NCBI RefSeq assembly: GCF_000310245.1 | Contig: NC_020505.1 | Location: 868,001-932,000 of the forward strand | DNA length: 64,000 nucleotides | From: Candidatus Sulfuricurvum sp. RIFRC-1 | Lineage (GTDB): Bacteria > Campylobacterota > Campylobacteria > Campylobacterales > Sulfurimonadaceae | Direction of reading: 5' to 3' | Part shown: positions 8,236-16,396 of the stretch, piece by piece | Layout: the number at the start of each line of letters is the position of its first letter | Position numbering within the stretch: position 1 is the stretch's first letter | Notes under the pieces: generated by a model | What the model was told of the DNA's origin: nothing | Seen by the model: the letters and a program-made list of their open reading frames with translations, nothing else | The model's database searches: none | Translations under genes and position numbers: made by a program

Positions 8236-9486
8236 CTACTTTTTTAAATGTCCCGCTAAATACCCGCTGGCAAACGACCACTGCAAATTGTACCCTCCGC
8301 AGGGACCGTCTAAATCCATCACTTCACCGCAAAAATAGAGACCGCCTATGATTTTGCTCTCCATCGTTTCGGGGGAGATCTCTTTGAGTGAGATACCGCC
8401 ACGGGTGATCATTGCCATTTTGAATCCATCGTGTCCTATGACGGTGAGCGGCGTCCACGCGAGGAGTTTGATGAGGCTATCACGCTGAATTCCTTCGAGT
8501 TTATTAAACCCTTTCTCAGGATCAGCACTAGCGAGTGTGCAGAGGGCGCGGCAGAGTGATTCGGGGAGGAGAGTCATTATATGGGTTAATATGGGTTGTT
8601 CCGGATTTTTATCGATTGCTTTTTTGATATGGGCTCGCAGCTGCTCTTCATTAAGCCCTTTGGTCATGTTGATCATCAGAGGGACGGAACCGTACTTTTC
8701 GATCAATGGGGTGATCTCGCGGGCAACGTCGAGGACGACAGGGCCTCGGATACCGTTTTGGGTAAAGATCAAATCCCCAAAAGCGCGGATATTTTTGGCT
8801 TTGGGGAGGTCGATGCGAATTTCTACTTTGGGGATCGTGTCGGCACGGCACTCGGCCACCCATGTCTCACGTGTGCGCAGAGGCATCATGGCAGGATAAA
8901 GCTCGGTGATTTTGTGTCCTGCTTCGGAAGCGATGGTAAATCCATCCCCTTCAGCTCCCAATTGAGGATATCCCATTCCTCCGGTTGCGATGATGACATT
9001 GGGGGCCATGTAGGTTTGATCGGAGGTCCTGACTCCGCGCACATGCTCGCAATCATGCTCTAATGCTTCGATACGGCAGGATGTGATCAGTTTTACCCCC
9101 AAATGTTCCATCTCCTCTTCGAGGGCTGTAATGATGCTTACCGAACTGTGGGAGATTGGAAATACCCGATACCCGTCCGGTGCATGGCTCTCTACCCCGA
9201 TTTCGGAAAAAAAGGCGATGAGTGCACGATGATCCAGAGCATTGAGGGCAGGGGTCATGAATCGTCCGTTTCGTCCGAAACGCGCCATAAAATCTTCATT
9301 GGAGAGGGTATTGGTCAGATTGCATCGGCCGCCGCCGGTCGCTTTGAGCTTGGCGGCGATTTTAGAGAGTTTTTCACAGAGAAGTACTTTCTTACCCGTT
9401 CGTGCCGCCGTGATAGCGGCCATAATTCCGGCTGCTCCGGCACCGACTACGATTACATCATACGAAAGTTTTGAGGAGTTTTGCAT
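8236..9486 (-). CDS. BaiN/HI0933-family FAD-dependent oxidoreductase
   Basis: A 416-residue flavoprotein. The N-terminal Rossmann motif VVGAGAAGIMAAITAARTGK is followed by KLKATGGGRCNLTN, a hallmark of the HI0933/YhiN/BaiN family, and the C-terminal FAD motif GLYFCGEVMDLDGPCGGYNLQWSF is also present. The family name derives from a bile-acid dehydratase-operon enzyme, but most members have unknown substrates. It is monocistronic. TATAAT lies five bases before the ATG, and the next in-frame ATG would destroy the FAD-binding motif, so a leaderless transcript is likely. Confidence 0.9.
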   Translation of the reverse strand: MQNSSKLSYDVIVVGAGAAGIMAAITAARTGKKVLLCEKLSKIAAKLKATGGGRCNLTNTLSNEDFMARFGRNGRFMTPALNALDHRALIAFFSEIGVESHAPDGYRVFPISHSSVSIITALEEEMEHLGVKLITSCRIEALEHDCEHVRGVRTSDQTYMAPNVIIATGGMGYPQLGAEGDGFTIASEAGHKITELYPAMMPLRTRETWVAECRADTIPKVEIRIDLPKAKNIRAFGDLIFTQNGIRGPVVLDVAREITPLIEKYGSVPLMINMTKGLNEEQLRAHIKKAIDKNPEQPILTHIMTLLPESLCRALCTLASADPEKGFNKLEGIQRDSLIKLLAWTPLTVIGHDGFKMAMITRGGISLKEISPETMESKIIGGLYFCGEVMDLDGPCGGYNLQWSFASGYLAGHLKK

Positions 9487-9491
9487 ATCGC

Positions 9492-9497
9492 ATTATA
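9492..9497 (-). promoter_or_regulatory. -10 element of the flavoprotein gene, likely leaderless
   Basis: TATAAT on the minus strand, five bases from the ATG; a weak -35 TTGGGT stands 17 bases further upstream. Confidence 0.5.
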
Positions 9498-9531
9498 GCG
9501 GCTCAGAGGGGGAAACCCAAATTGGGAATCG

Positions 9532-9744
9532 TTAAATATCGGTAATACGTACCAGTACGAGATAAGGTTCGCTTTCTAAAATATTGAGCATCACTCCAAA
9601 CTTTTGGGAGATATGTTTACGCTGCCCTTCGGTCAGTTCGGAGAGATGTATTTTATAATAGTGGTGATTGTTGTCAGAACTGACTTGCATGTGATATAAG
9701 TGGATATCTTCAGGAGAGGGATCATAATGGATGTATTTCTGCAT
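9532..9744 (-). CDS. Small conserved-looking protein of unknown function
   Basis: A 70-residue soluble protein starting MQKYIHYDPSPEDIHLYHMQ. A longer frame could begin at a TTG at 9771, but that codon is only three bases from the -10 TACAAT (9774-9779), so I place the start at the ATG at 9744, which has AAAGAG before it. The protein is histidine- and tyrosine-rich near its N-terminus and has no recognised motif. Its promoter shares the 15 bp dyad and the 12-base spacing with the promoter of the Rrf2 gene at 556-969, so it is a candidate target of that regulator. Confidence 0.6.
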   Translation of the reverse strand: MQKYIHYDPSPEDIHLYHMQVSSDNNHHYYKIHLSELTEGQRKHISQKFGVMLNILESEPYLVLVRITDI

Positions 9745-9773
9745 TTTTGACTCTTTTACGGCTTTGGTCAACC

Positions 9774-9806
9774 ATTGTAGAGTCTATTGCATTAATACAC
9801 CATTAT
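9774..9806 (-). promoter_or_regulatory. Promoter with the Rrf2-type dyad element
   Basis: Minus strand: ATAATGGTGTATTAA (9792-9806), 12 bases, then TACAAT (9774-9779). Fourteen of the fifteen dyad bases, the gap length and the -10 match those at 1001-1033 exactly. Confidence 0.55.
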
Positions 9807-9813
9807 ATTTCTC

Positions 9814-10293
9814 CTATTCTTCGATAACGGGATACTTGTTCTCTTTCCATTCTCCAAATCCGTTCAGGAACCAATAAACATTTTTGTATCCCAGTTTTCG
9901 TACTGCCAAAGCGGCTTCATACGAGTTGGCGCATGTTTCGCCGTAGCAGTAAAAGACAAGCGGCTGCACTTTATCCTCGGGAAGTTGAATGACGATATAT
10001 TCGGCTTTCGATACGTCGAAATAGACAGGGTACGCACCCTTTATATGCTCTTTTACATAATGGCGTTTTTCACGGGCATCAAAAAAATAGGCTTTTTGGT
10101 CATACAGCGCTTTCGCTTTTTTCACATCGATAACGTTGATCCCTTTGGCGATTGCATCGTCTACTTGCGGGGGGATGATACAGATGTCGTATTTCGTTTC
10201 AAAGATAATACTTTTTTCACCGTCGTATTCGACACCATTAAGCGCCGTTGCCAATAAAGCGGCTAAGAGCGTAGAAAAAATCAAGCGTAACAT
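9814..10293 (-). CDS. Periplasmic rhodanese-like protein
   Basis: A 159-residue exported protein. Residues 1-20 form a Sec signal peptide (MLRLIFSTLLAALLATALNG). The rhodanese fold follows, with FFDAREKRHYVKEHIKGA and the active-site loop FYCYGETCANSYEAA; the catalytic cysteine would be the first Cys of CYGETC. Rhodaneses move sulfane sulfur to thiophilic acceptors, which fits a sulfur-oxidising lifestyle. It is probably transcribed alone; a second, similar exported rhodanese lies at 42859-43371. Confidence 0.85.
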   Translation of the reverse strand: MLRLIFSTLLAALLATALNGVEYDGEKSIIFETKYDICIIPPQVDDAIAKGINVIDVKKAKALYDQKAYFFDAREKRHYVKEHIKGAYPVYFDVSKAEYIVIQLPEDKVQPLVFYCYGETCANSYEAALAVRKLGYKNVYWFLNGFGEWKENKYPVIEE

Positions 10294-10403
10294 GATAAAC
10301 TCCTTAAATCAATATAACTAAATAATAAGCAAGGATAGATTATTAAATTATAATATTTTTTAATAGTTTGTAGATCTAAGATAGGATTAATATAGCAGGC
10401 TAA

Positions 10404-10565
10404 TTAGCCGAAAATAGGAGTTTTATCAAATACTCCAAAAATATCCAAAATAAAGCGGACGATAGCCGCTTCGCTAATGCCGGCTAAAATACCGATAAAG
10501 AGTCCATGGCCAATGATGTCAAATGAAGGGGCACCAGCTCTCCACGTCATAAATGCTTTTTCCAT
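10404..10565 (-). CDS. Small single-pass membrane protein
   Basis: A 53-residue protein starting MEKAFMTWRAGAPSFDIIGH. The ATG has a good ribosome-binding site (AAAGGAG, seven bases away). Residues about 17-44 (from DIIGHGLFIGILAGISEA to ILDIFG) form one hydrophobic helix with a glycine pattern and a central glutamate. I do not recognise the family. It stands alone between the rhodanese and the parvulin gene. The clean ribosome-binding site and the non-random membrane segment argue that it is a real gene. Confidence 0.6.
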   Translation of the reverse strand: MEKAFMTWRAGAPSFDIIGHGLFIGILAGISEAAIVRFILDIFGVFDKTPIFG

Positions 10566-10723
10566 AATATACTCCTTTATTCAAGTCTGTATTGGGGTCG
10601 TTTAAAAATAAACGATATTGCATTATGATAGTTTTTGTTTACTAATAACAATATTTAAAAACTGGATTAATTTTTATTTGATTTCAATCATCAGGAGAAC
10701 TTTACGGTGAAGGAATGGATTTT

Positions 10724-10749
10724 CTTCGGCAGATAGAGGTGTGCCGAAG
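10724..10749. terminator. Hairpin downstream of the parvulin gene
   Basis: Perfect 8-base arms CTTCGGCA / TGCCGAAG around a 10-base loop, 15 bases past the stop of the parvulin gene on the minus strand. No clear U-run follows, so termination is plausible but not certain. The rest of 10566-10764 is A+T-rich and holds a second short dyad, CGTTTaaaaatAAACG. Confidence 0.4.
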
Positions 10750-10764
10750 GGAGGGGAAATGAGA

Positions 10765-11043
10765 TTATCCTCTGCTGGTTACTTCTAAAAGATGGTAGCC
10801 GAATTGTGTTTTTATCGGACCGTATAAAACACCGACATCACCGGTAAATACCGCCGTATCAAACTCTTTTACCATTTGACCGGGTGTAAAACGTCCCAAA
10901 TCACCACCTTTGCGGCCGGATGGGCATTGAGAATGATCTGCCGCTACTTCAGCGAAAGAAGCTCCGTTTTCAATTTGTGTTTTCAGTTCATTACACTCTG
11001 CTTCGGTGTTGACTAAAATATGTCGTGCGGTTGCCCATGCCAT
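10765..11043 (-). CDS. Parvulin-type peptidyl-prolyl isomerase, PpiC-like
   Basis: A 92-residue single-domain parvulin that isomerises X-Pro bonds. It lacks a signal peptide, so it is cytoplasmic like E. coli PpiC. Family motifs are clear: ATARHILVNTEAEC, the DHSQCPSGRKGGDLGRF segment, and FGYHLLEVTSR at the C-terminus. Length matches PpiC. It lies 27 bases downstream of the GNAT gene on the same strand and may share its transcript. Confidence 0.93.
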   Translation of the reverse strand: MAWATARHILVNTEAECNELKTQIENGASFAEVAADHSQCPSGRKGGDLGRFTPGQMVKEFDTAVFTGDVGVLYGPIKTQFGYHLLEVTSRG

Positions 11044-11070
11044 GATGATCCTTTTTTTGTTTTTGAAATT

Positions 11071-11718
11071 TTACACTATTGCATCGGTTTTTAGAACGCC
11101 TAACTTTTCGCGAACGTAATTTTTTCCGAGTTTTAGAATATCCGCTTCGTAGATAAGGAGTCGTGCAGGGGAAAGATGATGCTCATTTCCCTCTATTTTG
11201 GCATATATTTTGTCCATATTTGAGCCAATCAGCGTTTTGAGATCATTCTCTTGGATCATTCCTATCATCCCCTCCAAGCCATTCTTTGGCAGCGGGAGAT
11301 TACAGTAGTAATCACCGATATCATTGATTCCCCAGTAAATGAACCCCAGAAGTGTATAAAAATCCAGAGAGGTTGAGACGGACGTGAACGTGATTCGGCG
11401 AACATGTTTCTCGAGAGCCTGATCAAGTATCAGCCGGAGTATTTGAGTTGCGTACCCCTTGCGTTGGGAAATGAGAGGGGTAAAGAGATTATAGAGTGTG
11501 AGATATTGGCTGTAACGATCGATTTTGGAAAAAAGATAGCATAAATGCTCATTGCGCTCATCACAGAGGACGACACATCCTTGTGTATTCCAACTGAAAT
11601 GGCGGTCCCACCACGCGAGTGACTGATTAGCGAAACGTATACTTTCGGTATCTTGGATGAGGGCCGTAGAGGCGATATAGGCATCACGCCCCAGCAGTTC
11701 TAGATGATAGAGTGGCAT
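11071..11718 (-). CDS. GNAT-family acetyltransferase-like protein
   Basis: A 215-residue protein. The core LYNLFTPLISQRKGYATQILRLIL is the acetyl-CoA-binding motif A of GNAT enzymes (QRKGYA in place of Q/RxxGxG/A), and RITFTSVSTSLDFYTLLGF matches motif B. About 70 C-terminal residues, helical and charged, follow the GNAT fold and are not recognisable. The substrate is unknown. Confidence 0.75.
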   Translation of the reverse strand: MPLYHLELLGRDAYIASTALIQDTESIRFANQSLAWWDRHFSWNTQGCVVLCDERNEHLCYLFSKIDRYSQYLTLYNLFTPLISQRKGYATQILRLILDQALEKHVRRITFTSVSTSLDFYTLLGFIYWGINDIGDYYCNLPLPKNGLEGMIGMIQENDLKTLIGSNMDKIYAKIEGNEHHLSPARLLIYEADILKLGKNYVREKLGVLKTDAIV

Positions 11719-11851
11719 CGGTATCCTTTTTACCCTCTAAGGATGTAAAAAGTTCCCAATACGGGAGCCGATTCAATGGTAGTGAGTAACAATAGTATAG
11801 CCGAATAGATGGAGCCATTGCCGATTGGAGTGATTAAAAGGTATACAGTAT

Positions 11852-12766
11852 TCAGTATCTTTTATTGGTATTGACGAGAAGATCTTTTTCGCTCAGTTCG
11901 TCCATCAGTGTTTTGAGATTTTTGAGGGAAAGGAGCTTTAGGGTATCACTTTTCTCTTTTTTAAATTCACTCGAAAATCCGCTTTTGGAAAAAATGACGA
12001 ACCAATCGGGTTTCAGTGCAGCCTTCGTACATTTTTCCTGAAGTTTGGTTAGCTCCGATTTGTTGGCTTTGGATTTGGCATATTTGCACGATCCTGCTAT
12101 TACCTTACCCGATTTACTCTGTCCGAGAATCTCGATTTCGGTGTTTTTATCCCAGTAGGAGCCGATTTTAGCGACCCAGTCCTCTTTATAGCTTTGTTTG
12201 ACCAGAGCGATGATTAGCCCTTCGTAGATGGGATCAAAAAAAGTCTGTTTGGTATTTTCCCACCGTTCTTTGACCTCGGTGAAATCTCCTTCTTTAATCC
12301 CTTTGTAATACGGTGATACGGAAGAGAACCAAAAGCGCAAAAACGGAGCGGTAAAAATAAGGCGATCGGAGACCTCTTCACTCTCATCGGCAGGTTCTTC
12401 TTGTGAGCCTTGCCGAGTCAGCAAGCCGAATTTGATCAAAAAGGCTGCGGACTCTTCTCCCTCTTTGCGGGTTAGGTTGGCACGGCGATAGGCTGAATAT
12501 TCTCGTCGATCACCGAGTGCCAATGCCGAGAGAAGTGCATGGTGCGCTTTGTTGCTCTGGGTAATTTTGGTCAAATCGGCATGGATGTATCGGTAGTTGG
12601 CGAGTACTTTTTCCTCGATCAGCTCTTCGAGAGGTTTTGTCATATCGACACTCCATCCCATCCCGCCGAACACGGCGAAATATTCGATCGCTTTTTCAAT
12701 ATCGGTTGCGTTATTCTGGAAACAAAAAGAGCGAAATTGTTGGAGGAGGGTCGGGTGTTTGGACAT
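11852..12766 (-). CDS. DUF234-domain protein, PD-(D/E)XK nuclease-like
   Basis: A 304-residue protein. The C-terminal half looks like DUF234, usually found behind an archaeal-type AAA ATPase: SYWDKNTEIEILGQSKSGK followed by IAGSCKYAKSK, a D/E…E-x-K-like pattern of the PD-(D/E)XK fold. No ATPase domain is present, so this is the stand-alone form; a winged-helix-like segment occupies the middle (TRKEGEESAAFLIKFGLL). Whether it cuts DNA is unknown. It is preceded by its own TATAAT (12795-12800). Confidence 0.7.
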   Translation of the reverse strand: MSKHPTLLQQFRSFCFQNNATDIEKAIEYFAVFGGMGWSVDMTKPLEELIEEKVLANYRYIHADLTKITQSNKAHHALLSALALGDRREYSAYRRANLTRKEGEESAAFLIKFGLLTRQGSQEEPADESEEVSDRLIFTAPFLRFWFSSVSPYYKGIKEGDFTEVKERWENTKQTFFDPIYEGLIIALVKQSYKEDWVAKIGSYWDKNTEIEILGQSKSGKVIAGSCKYAKSKANKSELTKLQEKCTKAALKPDWFVIFSKSGFSSEFKKEKSDTLKLLSLKNLKTLMDELSEKDLLVNTNKRY

Positions 12767-12794
12767 GGTGAAGCTACCTTCTATTAATTATCGC

Positions 12795-12800
12795 ATTATA
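12795..12800 (-). promoter_or_regulatory. -10 element of the DUF234 gene
   Basis: TATAAT on the minus strand, preceded by GC, 28 bases upstream of the ATG and just past the stop of the kinase gene. Confidence 0.4.
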
Positions 12801-12802
12801 GC

Positions 12803-14266
12803 CTAAGTGAGTGGTGGAGAATAGGTCGGTGGAAAAGGGAGTTTAATTATGAAGAGTGCCCCATCTTTAAAATTGTGAGCTTCGATGGTGCCGTTAAGCT
12901 TTATTTCGACAATCATTTTTGCAATAAAAAGGCCTAATCCTGTCCCCTGAGATTGGTGTTTGGTTGTAAAATAGGCATCAAATACTTTGTCAATGATATC
13001 CGGTGAAAATCCTCCACCGTTATCGTATATCTTAAGAAGATTGCCCTTTTTACTCTGTGTGCACTCGAGCGTTATTTTAGTACTAAGAGCATCTATGGCA
13101 TTGTTAATAATGATTAAGATTACCTGTTCCATTTCACTGATCGAACCGTAGGCACATGCTTTTTCATCGAGATTAAATGTTATGGATACCTTGTTGTTTT
13201 CTAATCTGCTCCCAAGCAGATGCATACTGTCTGTGATGGCTTTTTTGAGGGTAAATACCTCCATCTTTTTGTCACTTTGATCATCATTCAAAAAGTTTTT
13301 AAAGATATCAATGGTTTTTGACATGAACTCTACTTGATTATGCATGTTGCTAAACAGCTTGTGCTGATACTCTTGATCGACACTTCCCATCATACTTTTT
13401 ACCGTTAAATCGGTGATGCACAGCTCGATAATGTTGAGGGGCTGTTTCCACTGGTGGGCTATATTGTTGATCATCGTTCCCATTTCAATAAACCGTGACT
13501 GCTTCATCAAAAGAGCATCTTTAATTCTATTGTTCTCTTTTTCGATCTCTTTTTTTTCCATCGTTTCATCAATGTTGTGCTGCATATGGAGAAATCCGTT
13601 GACAATCTCTGATATAACATCATCCCTATGCCTGTTAATAGACTCAAAAACGAGTTTATCTCCGGGTATATAGCCTTTGATCTCGGAAGCAATTTTCCGT
13701 AAAGGGGTAAGAAGCTCTTTTAATAGACGCATTTCTAGGTAAAAATACAACGTGAGCAATACAATGAGAATGGTTCCAACCATGTAATATTTCATAGAAA
13801 GTTCTTTGAGCGTATGGTGCGCATACGCTATTTGAAGCGTTCCTAGCTTGTTTTTCTCATTGCCTTCTCCCGGGCTATAAACGGCTTTTTCATAGGTTAA
13901 ATTATACGGATCATCCAGCGTGTATTCGGATGACTTGACTTCGGAAATTAGGATTCCATTTTGGTCTTTAAAGGTTATATTCTCTAAATGATAGTCGATC
14001 AGCATACTTTTGAGAAACTCATCCATATTGAGATGCTGATTGTCTTTGTTGATAAAATACCATATGCTCACTTTTGATGAAAGTGATTCAGATATTATTT
14101 TAATGTGCTTTTTCTCGGATTGTATAAAGGAGTCATTTACCAGTGTATAAATAAACATACCGCTGAGAGTAAAGATCATGGAGAGGGCAATAACAATGAA
14201 CAACAGCAATTTGCGTTGTAATGAAATAGTGCTAAATGTCTTTATAAAGCCTTTATATGATGTCAA
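12803..14266 (-). CDS. Membrane sensor histidine kinase
   Basis: A 487-residue kinase. Two membrane helices (about residues 18-41 and 165-182) frame a periplasmic sensor domain; a HAMP-like segment follows, then a coiled linker (EKKEIEKENNRI). The H-box NNIAHQWKQPLN is the form typical of Campylobacterota kinases, followed by an HATPase domain with N-box INNAIDAL, G1 DNGGGF and G2 GTGLGLFIAK. No response regulator is adjacent, so the partner is encoded elsewhere. Upstream 14267-14466 is A+T-rich with no convincing gene. Confidence 0.92.
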   Translation of the reverse strand: MTSYKGFIKTFSTISLQRKLLLFIVIALSMIFTLSGMFIYTLVNDSFIQSEKKHIKIISESLSSKVSIWYFINKDNQHLNMDEFLKSMLIDYHLENITFKDQNGILISEVKSSEYTLDDPYNLTYEKAVYSPGEGNEKNKLGTLQIAYAHHTLKELSMKYYMVGTILIVLLTLYFYLEMRLLKELLTPLRKIASEIKGYIPGDKLVFESINRHRDDVISEIVNGFLHMQHNIDETMEKKEIEKENNRIKDALLMKQSRFIEMGTMINNIAHQWKQPLNIIELCITDLTVKSMMGSVDQEYQHKLFSNMHNQVEFMSKTIDIFKNFLNDDQSDKKMEVFTLKKAITDSMHLLGSRLENNKVSITFNLDEKACAYGSISEMEQVILIIINNAIDALSTKITLECTQSKKGNLLKIYDNGGGFSPDIIDKVFDAYFTTKHQSQGTGLGLFIAKMIVEIKLNGTIEAHNFKDGALFIIKLPFPPTYSPPLT

Positions 14267-14466
14267 AAAATAGTCCCTACTGTCTATAAGATAAAATAGT
14301 GATTTTATACTTTGAAATTGATTGTATAAAGTATTGTAGGACGTATTGCTTTAGAGATGTATTAACTATGTTTTTTGTTAAATAATAATGTCGTCAAAAT
14401 CGTGGTTTGTTTATGGAAAAAGTTTTGCAGAATTCATCGGATAGCAATAATGGTCCTCTACAACAG

Positions 14467-15042
14467 CTATTTGCGATCGAAATGGTAGATCGAGTGGGTA
14501 AAACTGAGCTTTTTCTCTTTCCACGCGAAATAGGAGCTTTTGAGATGTTTTCCCTCATTAGAGAGTTCATGGACGATTTGGTGAATGTGATCCTCATCCG
14601 ATTGACACAGTTCGGTAGACATATCACAGTCGAATACGATTCGATTCGGGGTACTTTCACGCAGATTAGCGAGAAATTCGGGTTGGTTTTGTTTGGAACA
14701 GTAATGGGTTGCTTTGAGGTTGGTACATGCGATATCTTTGCAATGGTACATACTTACCATTTGTTTGGCAGTACCCGGAAGTAACTCTTCTTGGATCGTC
14801 ACTTCACCGCCGATGAGTTTGAATGACATTCCTGTTGCGTCGGTCCCCGTGATGGGCAATACCGCCTTATGTTTGTAGGATTCTGTTCCGATTTGTCCTT
14901 CGGCGGGTGATAGTTTCCAATCACCGATAAGGGCGTCTTCCATCCAAGCAAACAGTTCCCACGCGCTTGCTTCTGCTGCATGGGCTGAGGTGATGAGAGC
15001 AAAAGAGGTCAATAGGGAGAGGATCAGTTTTTTAAGCATCAT
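14467..15042 (-). CDS. Secreted protein of unknown function
   Basis: A 191-residue protein with a clear Sec signal peptide cleaved after SAHA (about residue 22). The mature part contains a lipocalin-like stretch (ALIGDWKLSPAEGQIG) and six cysteines, two of them in YHCKDIACTN, that could form disulfides. I do not recognise the family. It starts six bases after the stop of the 70-residue gene at 15049 and is probably co-transcribed. Confidence 0.75.
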   Translation of the reverse strand: MMLKKLILSLLTSFALITSAHAAEASAWELFAWMEDALIGDWKLSPAEGQIGTESYKHKAVLPITGTDATGMSFKLIGGEVTIQEELLPGTAKQMVSMYHCKDIACTNLKATHYCSKQNQPEFLANLRESTPNRIVFDCDMSTELCQSDEDHIHQIVHELSNEGKHLKSSYFAWKEKKLSFTHSIYHFDRK

Positions 15043-15048
15043 GATTCC

Positions 15049-15261
15049 TTAGAGCTTTTCGGCACCTTTTTGGGTCAGTACGACGGTCACGCCGTCTTCT
15101 TTGATCTCGATAACACCGTCATTTTTTAGCTCATCCATCGCAATTTGAAAAGGGCGGTCTTGTTTTGAATCGAGTTTTTTTAAAATCGCGCTGATGACAT
15201 CTTGTTTGGTCATGACATGACCTGCAACGGCACGACTGCTTTTGAACCAGTTCATAAACAT
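15049..15261 (-). CDS. Small winged-helix-like protein, start uncertain
   Basis: A protein of at least 70 residues: MTKQDVISAILKKLDSKQ, then FQIAMDELKNDGVIEIKEDG and LTQKGAEKL, a helix-helix-wing pattern. The open frame continues upstream to a stop near 15420 and reads as a basic, proline-rich linker (KPPVNRKPAPKRDFKNPPK) with no ATG, GTG or TTG. An AAGGA is placed six bases before an ATC at about 15393, so the real protein could be about 44 residues longer with a rare start codon; the ATG at 15261 lacks a good ribosome-binding site. Confidence 0.6.
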   Translation of the reverse strand: MFMNWFKSSRAVAGHVMTKQDVISAILKKLDSKQDRPFQIAMDELKNDGVIEIKEDGVTVVLTQKGAEKL

Positions 15262-15536
15262 CGTTTTGATCTCGTTTTTTTGGGTCGTTTCGATGTTCTC
15301 TTTTTTGGGCGGTGCTTTGCGTGCAAAGTTTTTGGGAGGATTTTTAAAATCTCGTTTTGGTGCAGGCTTTCTATTGACAGGTGGTTTGATGGTGTATCCT
15401 TGGTATCGTATTATCAGTTAGCGTATTGTAGTGATTTTTGCTAAAAATATGAAGATGTGGTATCTCGTTAGGGATTTTAGATAAAATATCAGACCAAGTG
15501 AATTAAAACATTTATAGCTGAGATACAAGGGATCGC

Positions 15537-15956
15537 ATGAAAGAGTTGAACTTATTTGATTTAAAACTCGCGTTTGAACAGGACATCAAAATGGCTCTCT
15601 ACACGCTTGAACGCTACAACGTTGAAGCGAATCTTGCTTTGGTTGCCTGTGATGATTATGATATTGACAAAGTGCATTTGATGGACAGCGTGCGACAAAG
15701 CGATATTATCAAAAAAGTGAATGAACATTACATCTCCGTGTTGTTTACCTTTGTGGATCATGTGGGTGCTCGACGTGCTTTGGATAAACTGGTGAATCTT
15801 TATCAAGAGTATGATTTGAAAGGGAGTCTCATCATTTTAAAAAAAGGGGAAACGATTGAGGGTGTTTGCGAACGCTTGTTAGAAGCCAACCATATTATCC
15901 ATCGAGATCCTGACAATAATATATATTGCGAATCCGATTACGCGCTCACGCAATAA
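15537..15956 (+). CDS. Hypothetical protein, possible degenerate GGDEF-like fold
   Basis: A 139-residue soluble acidic protein. HLMDSVRQSDIIKKVNEHYI, VLFTFVDHVGARRALDKL and a late LIILKKGETIEGVCERL resemble the order VRxxDxxxRxGxxEFxxLL…A…SxG…L in the second half of diguanylate cyclase domains, but the GGDEF motif is missing. This is only a similarity of pattern; a regulatory or vestigial domain is possible. Good start, with AAGGGA seven bases before the ATG. Transcribed alone. Confidence 0.6.
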   Translation: MKELNLFDLKLAFEQDIKMALYTLERYNVEANLALVACDDYDIDKVHLMDSVRQSDIIKKVNEHYISVLFTFVDHVGARRALDKLVNLYQEYDLKGSLIILKKGETIEGVCERLLEANHIIHRDPDNNIYCESDYALTQ

Positions 15957-15958
15957 GA

Positions 15959-15975
15959 AAAGGGGTTAGCCCTTT
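15959..15975. terminator. Short hairpin between convergent genes
   Basis: AAAGGG / CCCTTT arms with loop GTTAG lie three bases after one stop and five bases before the other, so the stem could serve both directions. The stem is short. Confidence 0.35.
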
Positions 15976-15979
15976 GATA

Positions 15980-16156
15980 TCAAGCAAACTTTTTACGGAT
16001 CATTTTAAAATGTACGAAGGAGATTACTGCTATCACACTCATAAGCACGGCAAATTGAGAACTTTCCAATCCTGCTGATTTGGCACCTAGTGCGAATCCA
16101 AAAAGCAGAAGAAGAAAAAGTGTCATAAATCGAGAAAAAAGTTTGGTTGTTTTCAT
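15980..16156 (-). CDS. Small two-helix membrane protein
   Basis: A 58-residue protein starting MKTTKLFSRFMTLFLLLLFG. Two hydrophobic helices (about 10-25 and 35-51) are separated by GAKSAGLESSQ, with a basic C-terminus (KMIRKKFA). No family is recognised. The codon pattern and membrane topology look real; the start has only a weak AGTGAG site upstream. Confidence 0.55.
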   Translation of the reverse strand: MKTTKLFSRFMTLFLLLLFGFALGAKSAGLESSQFAVLMSVIAVISFVHFKMIRKKFA

Positions 16157-16396
16157 TGATACGGCTCACTTAAATTATTGGATAATCTAAATCGGCAATT
16201 AAACGATATTCTTTACCCCCTTTATTATGAAATTCTCCCCCTTTTGATTTTTTTCAGAATAAAATGCATGGTTGATTTGAAGCAGTGGGTATAAAATGAA
16301 GTTTATTTCTATTTATAAATATAATATTGCAATAAAATGTAAAAAAACTATCTAAAATATTATACAATAGTAAAACTAAAAGATATGGAGGATGCT

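Noticed and set aside
11852-12766. Archaeal-type ATPase
   Set aside because: Only the DUF234 part is present; no Walker A or B motif in the 304 residues.
14407-14784. Plus-strand ORF of 125 codons
   Set aside because: It lies almost wholly opposite the secreted protein gene at 14467-15042, which has a signal peptide and better codon use.
15537-15956. Diguanylate cyclase
   Set aside because: Only the second half pattern is seen; the GGDEF motif and the first half of the domain are missing.
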